Shown piece after piece: positions 6,733 through 12,827 of a stretch of DNA of 12,827 nucleotides. The translations under genes and the position numbers were made by a program. Positions within the stretch are counted from its first letter, which is position 1, and the number at the start of each line of letters is the position of its first letter. The notes under the pieces are model-generated. The model was not told the origin of the DNA and ran no database searches. It was given only the letters and a program-made list of their open reading frames with translations. The stretch spans positions 1-12,827 of the forward strand of contig CANTWQ010000108.1 in the NCBI GenBank assembly GCA_947853365.1, given 5' to 3'. Source of the DNA: an uncultured Bacilli bacterium. GTDB taxonomy: Bacteria; Bacillota_I; Bacilli_A; RF39; UBA660.

Positions 6733-6736
6733 GAGG

Positions 6737-6764
6737 AAAGCATTGGAAAACCCAATGCTTTTTT
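6737..6764 (+). terminator. Terminator of the cotZ-like gene
   Basis: AAAGCATTGG and CCAATGCTTT form a 10-bp stem around a 5-nt loop, followed by a T run that overlaps the stop codon of the convergent gene. On the minus strand the tract after the stem is short (CTTTCC), so it is stronger in the plus direction. Confidence 0.88.
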
Positions 6765-7110
6765 ATTGCCCTAATATTTGAAAATCTAAAATGTCCGTAA
6801 TTTTAATTTCTTCATCATCCATTGTCAACAAGTAATTACCAAATTTGCCGGCAAGTCTCGTACGATAAGTTTTATCCTTGGTTTTGATGAGAACAGGTAT
6901 ATGAAAACTATGATGAATGGAATGGAAAACTTCATCAATCTTCTTTACAATTTGTTTGGTAGAGGGATGATCCATCTGTAATGGGGTTCCTTCTATGTTC
7001 TTCTCAGGAATAGATACTTTGTAATCCTCTTTCGAATAATAGATCTCTCTATTATGATCAATTTTTTTGGAAATGGGAAGTGGAACTACTTTTGGTAACT
7101 TTTTTTTCAT
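6763..7110 (-). CDS. Small basic protein, possibly CotO-like spore coat protein
   Basis: A 115-residue soluble protein with a lysine-rich N-terminus (MKKKLPKVVPLPISKK) and no membrane helix or signal peptide. The C-terminal 45 residues look like a small beta barrel: VLIKTKDKTYRTRLAG, then YLLTMDD and IKITDILDFQIL. That resembles the C-terminal part of CotO coat morphogenetic proteins, which have a similar strand pattern after a charged N-terminus. In Bacillus subtilis cotO sits beside the cotVWXYZ cluster next to cotZ, and here the gene is convergent with a cotZ-like gene. A CATACAAT -10 like those of mother-cell sigma factors lies just upstream. ATG at 7110 has AGGAGG 5 nt before it. The gene is firm; the CotO assignment is inferred from weak similarity and position. 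Confidence 0.6.
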   Translation of the reverse strand: MKKKLPKVVPLPISKKIDHNREIYYSKEDYKVSIPEKNIEGTPLQMDHPSTKQIVKKIDEVFHSIHHSFHIPVLIKTKDKTYRTRLAGKFGNYLLTMDDEEIKITDILDFQILGQ

Positions 7111-7126
7111 ATGTGCCTCCTAACAC

Positions 7127-7134
7127 ATTGTATG
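7127..7134 (-). promoter_or_regulatory. Mother-cell sigma-like -10 box for the cotO-like gene
   Basis: CATACAAT on the minus strand matches the sigma-E -10 consensus and is one base from the sigma-K form, 16 nt before the start codon. The expected sigma-E -35 is absent. A GACA at 7156-7153 could serve as a sigma-K -35, though the spacing is slightly long. Confidence 0.4.
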
Positions 7135-7144
7135 ATAGATGCGC

Positions 7145-7173
7145 ATAAAACTTGTCAAATGATTCCATATTAT
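7145..7173 (+). promoter_or_regulatory. Candidate sigma-E-like promoter for the second SEDS gene
   Basis: ATA at 7145-7147 (within GCATAAA), an 18-bp spacer and CATATTAT at 7166-7173 agree with the loose sigma-E pattern ATA-N16-18-CATACAnT, with two mismatches in the -10. The transcript would start close to GTG 7188. Weak motif in AT-rich DNA. Confidence 0.25.
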
Positions 7174-7187
7174 TAGTGGTGGTGCGA

Positions 7188-8321
7188 GTGAAAAAATTCT
7201 TTTTATTTTTACCAAAATGGTTTTTCTTCTTCCTGTTTGTTTCCTTTTTTCTTAGTGTAATTACTATTTCTTCGGCTTCTCTTTACTTATCTAGCGATCT
7301 TGGAAATCTTGTTTTAAAGCAAGCGATATGGTTTATCTTTGGTATTTTGGTTTTATTCGGAGTTAAATTTTTGGGATTAAAACGCATCTTTCAAATTACG
7401 CCTTATGGATATTGGTTTTGTGTCTTTTTGCTTCTATTATTATTTCCTTTTGGAACAGAAGTCAACAACAGTAAATGTTGGTTTGTTTTTCCTGGGATTG
7501 GTAGTTTTCAACCGAGTGAATTTATGAAAATCTTTTTGTTATTGATGCTGGCGCGTTCTACCTACCTCTTCTTTCAAAAACATCCAAATCCAACTTGGAA
7601 AGAAGAATTTTGGTATCTCATCAAAATGGGTCTTTTGACTTTAGTCCCTAGTGTTTTCACATTTTTAGAACCTGATACGGGCGCGGTCCTTATCTATTTT
7701 ATTATTCTTGGTATGGTTCTTCTTGGATCAGGGATTCGTAAACAATGGTTTTTTCTTTTCTTTTCGCTTTTATTGTGTGCGATTGGTGGCATTTTATTCC
7801 TTTACTATCAAAAACAGGATTTGTTGATTTCTCTTTTCGGAAATCAAATATTCTACCGTATCGATCGTCTTCTCGATTGGCAAAGTGGAACAGGCTTCCA
7901 GCTAGAAAATGCGTTAATTGCCATCGGTTCCGCCGGCCTTTTTGGGCATGGCTATAAAAATACACCTGTTTATTTTCCAGAATCCGGTACCGATTTTATC
8001 TTTGCGGTTTTTGCCTCTAATTTTGGACTAATTGCATCCATATTATTTCTTCTGTTTTTACTTTTCTTTGATCTTTATTTGTTACATCTTGCACGCGCAA
8101 ATACTATTTCTTTGTTTTCAAAATTAACCATTCTGGGAATTGTCGGTATTCTTGTTTTTCAACAAGTACAAAACATTGGCATGACCATTGGTCTTTTTCC
8201 TATTATGGGTATTACTTTACCTTTTATCAGCTATGGTGGAAGTAGCCTTCTTTCCTATATGATTTTTATGGGTATGATTTATCAGATAGCCGAAAAAGAA
8301 AAAGCTGAAACGCGATTTTAA
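7188..8321 (+). CDS. RodA-like SEDS peptidoglycan polymerase, divergent
   Basis: Second SEDS protein, about 377 aa with some ten membrane segments. Signatures: CWFVFPGIGSFQPSEFMK, EPDTGAVLIY, RIDRLLDWQSGTGFQ, IAIGSAGLFGHGYKN, PESGTDFIFAVFASNFG and MGITLPFISYGGSS. The catalytic Asp in TDFIF (codon 7992-7994) is kept, but the Glu-Glu found next in most members is Ser-Asn (7016 offset region 8016-8021). The Trp before the QPSE motif is also kept. The loop sequence is nearer RodA than FtsW. The start is unclear: the frame is open from TTG 7152, and I prefer GTG at 7188 because GGTGG lies about 5 nt upstream and membrane helix 1 follows at once. Its position among coat genes allows a spore-cortex role like SpoVE, which is inference. 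Confidence 0.82.
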   Translation: MKKFFLFLPKWFFFFLFVSFFLSVITISSASLYLSSDLGNLVLKQAIWFIFGILVLFGVKFLGLKRIFQITPYGYWFCVFLLLLLFPFGTEVNNSKCWFVFPGIGSFQPSEFMKIFLLLMLARSTYLFFQKHPNPTWKEEFWYLIKMGLLTLVPSVFTFLEPDTGAVLIYFIILGMVLLGSGIRKQWFFLFFSLLLCAIGGILFLYYQKQDLLISLFGNQIFYRIDRLLDWQSGTGFQLENALIAIGSAGLFGHGYKNTPVYFPESGTDFIFAVFASNFGLIASILFLLFLLFFDLYLLHLARANTISLFSKLTILGIVGILVFQQVQNIGMTIGLFPIMGITLPFISYGGSSLLSYMIFMGMIYQIAEKEKAETRF

Positions 8322-8336
8322 TAAAGCCTTGAAAAA

Positions 8337-8360
8337 ACACATGTTGCCATGTGTCTTTTT
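8337..8360. terminator. Bidirectional terminator, SEDS gene and glycosyltransferase gene
   Basis: ACACATG and CATGTGT form a 7-bp stem around TTGC. A T-rich tract follows on the plus strand (CTTTTT) and a T run follows on the minus strand, so both convergent genes can end here. Confidence 0.85.
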
Positions 8361-9384
8361 ACTTTGTTTTTGCGTTTGATGATACAGTGTCAATCGCAAT
8401 TTCATATACTTTTTTTAACTCTTTGCCAATATTTTTTAAGTCGCGTTCCAAGGCAACTTGATATGCATTTTCTACAAGTGATGGCAATTTTCCGGCAAAG
8501 AATGCTTTGATTTTTTGTTCAAAATCGTCGACATCTTTGGCCTTATAAACATTTTTTCCGTCTTCTAACCAACCTTCAAAAATTGGAATATCACGAATAA
8601 TGGCATTGGTTTTACAAGCACAGGCTTCAATAATAGGAATTCCTTCCGTTTCTTCGAGAGTTGGAAATAAATATAGATCACAACCGTTCATCGCTTTTTG
8701 TATCATTTCTTGTTCGACATATCCAGCAAATTTCAAATTATCCAATTTGGTATTCACTGCATCCCTTACATTTTTAGTCGTCGCGGCCAATGGACTATAA
8801 CCAAACCAAATAAATTGATATTCTGGTAATCGCTTAGCCAATTCTACAAAATCGATAATACCTTTTCGCTCAATATAAAGGCCAATACCAATGATGACCT
8901 TATCGTCTTTGGTATAACCATAAGCCTCACGAAATTCGATTCCACTTTTTTTATCTGGCTTAAATAATGAAAGTTCAATACCGTTGGATATGGCATAAAT
9001 GGGTTTATTTAAATGATAATTTTCTAATAAACGTTTCGAATAAGGTGTCGGTGTTACGATCACATCTCCCATACGATAACATTTACTGATCCATTTTTTA
9101 AATAATGGTGCTACTTGCTTACTAAAAATAAAACTATTTTCAAAGTCTTCTTCTGTCGAATGGGCATGATAGACAATGGGGATGTGTTTTTTTCTTAATG
9201 ATTTCGCTAACAAATAAGATTTCGGTCCATAAAAATTGATATGCGCCAGATCATAAGTATCTTCTTTATCCAACGTGTATTCAATTCCAACATAGTCTAA
9301 TGCTTTTTTCTGATGCTCAATTGCTTTTCCAAGCCCTGATTTTCCAATTGTATTTAGTCCTTCTGTATAGAGCAATACTTTCAT
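8359..9384 (-). CDS. GT4 glycosyltransferase, CpoA/LafB-like glycolipid synthase
   Basis: Probably adds a second sugar to glucosyl-diacylglycerol, making the membrane diglycolipid that can also anchor lipoteichoic acid. The 341 aa fold as two Rossmann-like halves. The N-terminus MKVLLYTEG...KSGLGKAIEHQKKAL and the segment YHAHSTEEDFENSF resemble streptococcal CpoA and Listeria LafB, from memory. TPTPYSKRLL and ISNGIELSLFKP mark the interdomain region. The nucleotide-sugar E-x7-E motif is Glu245 to Glu253 in EETEGIPIIEA. There is no membrane helix, so it is likely a peripheral protein on the inner membrane face. ATG at 9384 follows GAGGTGG by about 3-6 nt. It lies 47 nt after cardiolipin synthase and has its own candidate promoter. 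The partner monoglucosyl-DAG synthase is not in the window. The sugar donor and linkage cannot be read from sequence. Confidence 0.85.
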   Translation of the reverse strand: MKVLLYTEGLNTIGKSGLGKAIEHQKKALDYVGIEYTLDKEDTYDLAHINFYGPKSYLLAKSLRKKHIPIVYHAHSTEEDFENSFIFSKQVAPLFKKWISKCYRMGDVIVTPTPYSKRLLENYHLNKPIYAISNGIELSLFKPDKKSGIEFREAYGYTKDDKVIIGIGLYIERKGIIDFVELAKRLPEYQFIWFGYSPLAATTKNVRDAVNTKLDNLKFAGYVEQEMIQKAMNGCDLYLFPTLEETEGIPIIEACACKTNAIIRDIPIFEGWLEDGKNVYKAKDVDDFEQKIKAFFAGKLPSLVENAYQVALERDLKNIGKELKKVYEIAIDTVSSNAKTK

Positions 9385-9401
9385 AGTCCACCTCTATCTC
9401 T

Positions 9402-9430
9402 ATTATATTATAACTATTTTCTTTTTACAA
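9402..9430 (-). promoter_or_regulatory. Sigma-A promoter of the glycosyltransferase gene
   Basis: On the minus strand TTGTAA (9430-9425), a 17-bp spacer and a perfect TATAAT (9407-9402) lie between the two genes, just after the cardiolipin synthase stop codon. It could add to read-through from upstream. Confidence 0.6.
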
Positions 9431-9431
9431 C

Positions 9432-10958
9432 TTATAAGAGTGGTGCAAAAATCTTCAAAACAGAACAAAAAACTTGTGCATACCAAGGAAGTTGTAAAAA
9501 GGTATCTTCTTTCATTAAAAGACCATCTTTTTCGGTTTGTAAAAAATCCTTTTTTAAGTCAAGAACACTGTCAGTTTGATACAGGTAAACAGCGCATTCA
9601 AAATGATGTACCAAGCTACGATAGTCTAAGTTGATCGAGCCAATAACTGCGACTTCATCATCGACAACGAAACTTTTGGCGTGATTGAAACCAGGCCGAT
9701 ATTCATACACTTTGACTCCAGCTTGAATTAACGTTTTATAATAAGAACGGGATACTAATTGGACATACCATTTATCAGGAATATGTGGTAACATAATTCG
9801 AACGTCGATCCCCTTTTTGGCGCTTCGACATAGTGCATCCAACATATCAAAATCCACAATGAAATAAGGAGTGTTGATGTAAATATATTTGGTAGCGCCG
9901 TTGATTAAATTCATATAGACATTTTTCGCAATTTCTTCTTGATCTAGAGGACTATCTCCAAATGGTTGTACATACCCTTTGATAGGTTCCTTTGCGCCTT
10001 GATACAAAAAGTGTTGGAGTGTTGTTTTTTCTGCCCGGTGAAAATCCCATGATTCTAAAAATAGTAACGTGAGATTGTTGGTGGCACTTCCTTCCATCCT
10101 TAATACAGTATCTTTCCATCTTCCATATTTCGGATATAAGTTGATATATTCATCTGCCAAATTGATGCCTCCGGTATAACTGATCTTGCCATCAATAATA
10201 ATCATCTTGCGGTGATTGCGATTGTTATGTATCATCGAAAGAATTGGAACAAAGCGATTAAAAGGGATACATTTGATGCCAAGGTTTTCCATTCTTTGAT
10301 AAAAATCACTAGATAAAAAAGTAATACTTCCCAAATCATCATAAATCAAGCGCACATCTACATGTTCTTTTACTTTTTCCTTTAGGATTTCTAATACTTG
10401 ATGAAAAAATTCACCTTCGGACACGATAAAAAACTCTAGAAAAATAAATTTTTTGGCTTGTCGCAAATCATGAAATAGGTCATCCATCATATCTTCCCCC
10501 ATCGCATAATATTTGGTCTTTGTATCATTATGGATAGGTGCATAAGCAAATGTTTGGATGTAGTTCATTTGTTCAAAGATAGTGGGGCTTTCTTGCATTA
10601 CTTCTTGACTGATTGCATCGTCTAGTTGATGATAGTCTTTGGTCCTTTGCATCATTTGTTGCCAGTGTTCCTTCTCTTTCTTGGTAATATAGCGATGGCC
10701 AAAAAGAAAATAAAGAATTCCTCCTAGCAAGGGTACTAAAAGAATTAACAGTATCCATGGTAATTTAAAACTTGCACTCACATTGCGATTGATAATGTAG
10801 AGTGTCATCACAATACTAAAAAGAAGAAAAATAAAATAAATATAAATAAATGCATCACTCAAATGAACAATAGCAAAAATTAAGAGCAATAACTGTAATA
10901 CGATCAAAATGCTAGTAATGACTACTCTACTAAATATTAGATTTTGTATTTTTTTCAT
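9432..10958 (-). CDS. cls: Cardiolipin synthase (phospholipase D family)
   Basis: Joins two phosphatidylglycerol molecules into cardiolipin and glycerol at the membrane. The 508 aa begin with three hydrophobic segments (about 9-31, 35-56 and 66-87), the last resembling the PLD-nuclease N-terminal region typical of the family. Two HKD catalytic motifs follow: His249-Lys251-Asp256 in NHRKMIIIDG and His426-Lys428-Asp433 in NHAKSFVVDDE. Each is followed by the usual Gly-Gly-Ile-Asn-Leu or Gly-Ser-Ile-Asn-Leu-Asp segment. Length matches the usual 480-510 aa. Both active sites are intact. ATG at 10958 follows AAAGGTG by 5 nt. The gene starts 18 nt after the upstream glucosaminidase-like gene and is probably in its operon. 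The next gene also makes a membrane lipid, so this is a small envelope-lipid cluster. Confidence 0.95.
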   Translation of the reverse strand: MKKIQNLIFSRVVITSILIVLQLLLLIFAIVHLSDAFIYIYFIFLLFSIVMTLYIINRNVSASFKLPWILLILLVPLLGGILYFLFGHRYITKKEKEHWQQMMQRTKDYHQLDDAISQEVMQESPTIFEQMNYIQTFAYAPIHNDTKTKYYAMGEDMMDDLFHDLRQAKKFIFLEFFIVSEGEFFHQVLEILKEKVKEHVDVRLIYDDLGSITFLSSDFYQRMENLGIKCIPFNRFVPILSMIHNNRNHRKMIIIDGKISYTGGINLADEYINLYPKYGRWKDTVLRMEGSATNNLTLLFLESWDFHRAEKTTLQHFLYQGAKEPIKGYVQPFGDSPLDQEEIAKNVYMNLINGATKYIYINTPYFIVDFDMLDALCRSAKKGIDVRIMLPHIPDKWYVQLVSRSYYKTLIQAGVKVYEYRPGFNHAKSFVVDDEVAVIGSINLDYRSLVHHFECAVYLYQTDSVLDLKKDFLQTEKDGLLMKEDTFLQLPWYAQVFCSVLKIFAPLL

Positions 10959-10976
10959 GTTTCACCTTTATTATCT

Positions 10977-12200
10977 TTACTTATTGAGAAAAGTTCTATT
11001 CAAATAGTGTTCTTCTTTTAACCTAGTAACAATTCCGTCGACTTGACCGTGCCATGTCACATCGTCACTCACTGGTTCTGTGCAATAAACGGAAGAGATA
11101 TTTTCGGCCAATGTCTGTTGGTCGTTGTAAATATGCGCTTGTATTCTTTCGTCCCGGCGATTTAAAATCGTTTTTACAAATGCTTGCGATCCACTCATTG
11201 CAGAAGGATATGCTAGAAAGTTTCCATCGTTTCCACGGATGCCACCAAAGTTATTTTTTTCTAATAATAGCTCTGATGTTCCATTTCCGGTTTCTAGCCG
11301 AAAAATAGCGATCATCGTCAGTAAGGTATCTTCATCTTCGATGCCATACATACGGGCCATTTCTAAAATCAAATCTTCTCGTTCTTGCAACGTCAAATCT
11401 TCTTTGGTTGGTGTTCTATCTAAAACAAATTGATTTCCATACCAATATTCATTTTTGATTGTATCGTAAATCTCTAATTTACTCATCGTTGGTAATGTGT
11501 CGGGATCGAATAAGGAAAGGGCTTCTTCTACTGTCATATGAAATGCATTTGAAAATCTTTCCACATCGTCTACTACATCGTTTTCCGGTTCTGAAGTAGA
11601 AGGAGAAATGGTAGCAGGCGATGATAGGATGGAATTAGCAACAGGAGAAGATGTCATCAATGTCGTTGATTCGGGTCTTGATACTTCCATCTGTGGTTGT
11701 TCTATTTCGGGACTCGATGATGATATCGATATGGAATCTGGTTCACTCGTACCGATAGAAGTGTCAGTTTTTATGATGGATCCAATCAGACCCGCCATGG
11801 AAATTGCAACTAGTGAAGTGGCTAGAATTCTTTGATAGTGGTTACGTCGTTTTAACTTCTGTTTCTTTTTTACACTTTCCGCACGAATTCTATCTAAAAC
11901 AATTCCAAAGGTAGGATGAGATTTTATTCTCGACAGATTATGAAGACATACTATTTTATTACCATATCTTACTGTCACGCGATCCACTTTTTCTTGTTTA
12001 TTTCGATGATAATGAATTTGATCAAGTTCTTTTTGGGCTAGTTCTAAAAAAAGGAATGATGCTTGCCTATAAGATTCTTCTCCGGGAGCATAATTTCTTT
12101 CGAATCGATATTTCTTTTCTTCCGCCAAAAAAGTATGATAAGAAACACGGAATAAGTTTCTCTCATCTTCCCAAATATCATAATATAAATATTCTTTCAC
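10977..12200 (-). CDS. Membrane-anchored glucosaminidase-like peptidoglycan hydrolase
   Basis: A 407-residue single-pass protein. Residues 1-124 form a charged, apparently cytoplasmic region rich in Tyr, Arg and Lys, which I do not recognise. A membrane helix follows (about 125-143), then a Ser/Thr/Pro-rich linker (about 145-208), typical of wall-spanning stalks. The C-terminal domain (about 270-400) resembles the Glucosaminidase (lysozyme-like) family: MIAIFRLETGNGTSELLLEK with candidate catalytic Glu303, NNFGGIRG, a segment ending SQAFVKTI, and a final DVTWHGQVDGIVTRL. It should cleave or bind glycan strands outside the membrane. GTG at 12200 follows GGTGAT by about 5 nt. It heads the run with cardiolipin synthase. 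The cytoplasmic domain is unusual, since wall hydrolases more often carry only a signal peptide. Confidence 0.8.
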   Translation of the reverse strand: MKEYLYYDIWEDERNLFRVSYHTFLAEEKKYRFERNYAPGEESYRQASFLFLELAQKELDQIHYHRNKQEKVDRVTVRYGNKIVCLHNLSRIKSHPTFGIVLDRIRAESVKKKQKLKRRNHYQRILATSLVAISMAGLIGSIIKTDTSIGTSEPDSISISSSSPEIEQPQMEVSRPESTTLMTSSPVANSILSSPATISPSTSEPENDVVDDVERFSNAFHMTVEEALSLFDPDTLPTMSKLEIYDTIKNEYWYGNQFVLDRTPTKEDLTLQEREDLILEMARMYGIEDEDTLLTMIAIFRLETGNGTSELLLEKNNFGGIRGNDGNFLAYPSAMSGSQAFVKTILNRRDERIQAHIYNDQQTLAENISSVYCTEPVSDDVTWHGQVDGIVTRLKEEHYLNRTFLNK

Positions 12201-12217
12201 TAACGATCACCATTTTG

Positions 12218-12246
12218 ATTATAACATCTTTTTTATTTTTTGTGAA
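12218..12246 (-). promoter_or_regulatory. Sigma-A promoter of the glucosaminidase-cls operon
   Basis: On the minus strand TTCACA (12246-12241), a 17-bp spacer and TATAAT (12223-12218), preceded by TG one base before the hexamer, give a strong extended promoter about 17 nt before the GTG start. Confidence 0.78.
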
Positions 12247-12252
12247 AAAGTA

Positions 12253-12282
12253 TTGACATTCTTTTTCATCTCATGGTATTAT
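12253..12282 (+). promoter_or_regulatory. Sigma-A promoter of the tRNA-Ala gene
   Basis: A perfect TTGACA (12253-12258), an 18-bp spacer and TATTAT (12277-12282) lie about 57 nt upstream of the tRNA. Its -35 is only 6 bp from the -35 of the divergent glucosaminidase promoter. Confidence 0.82.
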
Positions 12283-12338
12283 TATCTTGCTAATGCAGTT
12301 ACGGTTTGTGCCTATAGCCAACTGTATGTAGTCATAAT

Positions 12339-12414
12339 GGGGAATTAGCTCAGCTGGGAGAGCGCCACGTTTGCACCGTGGAGGTCAGGAGTTCGATCCT
12401 CCTATTCTCCACCA
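12339..12414 (+). tRNA. tRNA-Ala (anticodon UGC)
   Basis: A full 76-nt cloverleaf. The acceptor stem is GGGGAAT with ATTCTCC (one G-U pair). The D arm holds TAGCTCAGCTGGGAGAGC and the anticodon stem is CCACG/CGTGG around loop TTTGCAC, with anticodon TGC at 12372-12374. The T arm contains GTTCGAT. Discriminator A is followed by an encoded CCA at 12412-12414. It is alone, with its own promoter and terminator, not part of an rRNA operon in view. Confidence 0.98.
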
Positions 12415-12424
12415 TTATGAAATT

Positions 12425-12450
12425 AACCGTTGTTTGACAACGGTTTTTTT
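12425..12450 (+). terminator. Terminator of the tRNA-Ala gene
   Basis: AACCGTTG and CAACGGTT form an 8-bp stem around TTTGA, with seven T starting at 12444, ten bases after the tRNA CCA end. Confidence 0.92.
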
Positions 12451-12465
12451 GTGCAATGTCGGTGT

Positions 12466-12819
12466 TTATTGCCCGGATTCTTTTAATTGTTTTAGATATT
12501 GTTCTTTTAATTCTGGATATAATTTAAAAAATGATTCTATGTTTATTCCATTTTTTTTCCATCGGATCACTTTAATAATCAAATCACTGTTGTCTTTGGG
12601 AATAAAAGATGGTCTGTTTGGATACAGATAAAGTTTTAATTCTCCTTTTTCATTTAATTCTTTCAATTTTTCAAAAACATTATCTATATGTTCTTCCTGT
12701 ATCACATTTTCATCAAATTCACTAACTACTTCTGCTGACCAGCCAGTTTTTCCTGAAATAAAATTTTTACCATTTAATGTATAAAGTGAACCGGATACAT
12801 TAAAAATATCTTTAAACAT
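12466..12819 (-). CDS. Hypothetical protein, possibly incomplete at the N-terminus
   Basis: I do not recognise this protein. At least 117 aa are present, with no membrane helix or signal peptide and no catalytic motif. An N-terminal part rich in Asn, Gly and Ser with likely strands is followed by an acidic helix (about 40-58, EEHIDNVFEKLKELNEKGE). Then comes LKLYLYPNRPSFIPKD, and a lysine- and glutamate-rich helical end (PELKEQYLKQLKES). ATG at 12819 has no clear ribosome site in the few bases before the window edge, and the frame stays open there, so the real start may lie outside. It is convergent with tRNA-Ala and outside the envelope cluster. Small acidic proteins of this kind include immunity and antitoxin proteins, but nothing here proves that. 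Confidence 0.6.
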   Translation of the reverse strand: MFKDIFNVSGSLYTLNGKNFISGKTGWSAEVVSEFDENVIQEEHIDNVFEKLKELNEKGELKLYLYPNRPSFIPKDNSDLIIKVIRWKKNGINIESFFKLYPELKEQYLKQLKESGQ

Positions 12820-12827
12820 ATTTTCTT

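Noticed and set aside
7702..7965. ORFs on both strands inside the second SEDS gene
   Set aside because: They overlap a clearly conserved membrane protein frame and have no recognisable content.
11608..11835. Plus-strand ORF opposite the glucosaminidase-like gene
   Set aside because: It mirrors the Ser/Thr/Pro-rich linker, whose repetitive codons keep the other strand open.
8359..12200. Phage or mobile-element origin for the hydrolase-containing cluster
   Set aside because: No integrase, transposase, holin or terminal repeats; composition and ribosome sites match the rest of the window.
12289..12338. CAGTT/AACTG inverted repeat in the tRNA leader as a T-box or riboswitch
   Set aside because: Too short, and no T-box sequence is present; it is simply the 5' leader removed during tRNA processing.

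Overview
The window looks like chromosomal DNA from a low-GC, Gram-positive, endospore-forming member of the Bacillota, probably class Bacilli. The signs are AT-rich sequence, strong AGGAGG-type ribosome binding sites, two spore-associated small proteins (a YjcZ-like protein and a CotY/CotZ-family coat protein), a KinB-like sensor kinase and a CpoA/LafB-like glycolipid glycosyltransferase. No genus can be fixed from the sequence alone. Genes are tightly packed, and several convergent pairs share one hairpin terminator. I see no insertion sequence, prophage or CRISPR array.

Layout. (1) 1-3400, minus strand: ftsW, comEA and a 5' portion of comEC that runs off the left edge. The two com genes supply the DNA receptor and channel for transformation. 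(2) 3500-4345, plus strand: a tiny glycine-rich membrane protein of the YjcZ type, then peptide deformylase. (3) 4353-6026, minus strand: an orphan membrane histidine kinase and a small membrane-anchored PTS EIIB-like protein that lacks the catalytic cysteine. The kinase promoter carries tandem Spo0A-box-like sequences. (4) 6124-8321: a structured leader and a CotY/CotZ coat gene, a convergent small gene that may be cotO, and a divergent RodA-like SEDS gene. (5) 8359-12200, minus strand: a membrane-anchored glucosaminidase-like protein, cardiolipin synthase and a GT4 glycolipid glycosyltransferase, apparently a cell-envelope cluster. (6) 12253-12450: tRNA-Ala(UGC) with its own promoter and terminator, followed by an unrecognised convergent gene at the right edge.

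How it fits together. Most genes concern the envelope (SEDS polymerases, cardiolipin, glycolipid, glucosaminidase) or sporulation (kinase, coat genes, YjcZ-like protein). The most interesting signals are regulatory. A nearly perfect 20-bp motif is shared by the promoters of the YjcZ-like and CotZ genes, which hints at one spore-coat regulon. TGTCGAA-type boxes lie at 10-bp phase over the -35 region of the kinase promoter, which suggests feedback by Spo0A. Two proteins keep a family fold but lose conserved positions: the EIIB-like protein (Cys to Asn) and the second SEDS protein (Glu-Glu to Ser-Asn).
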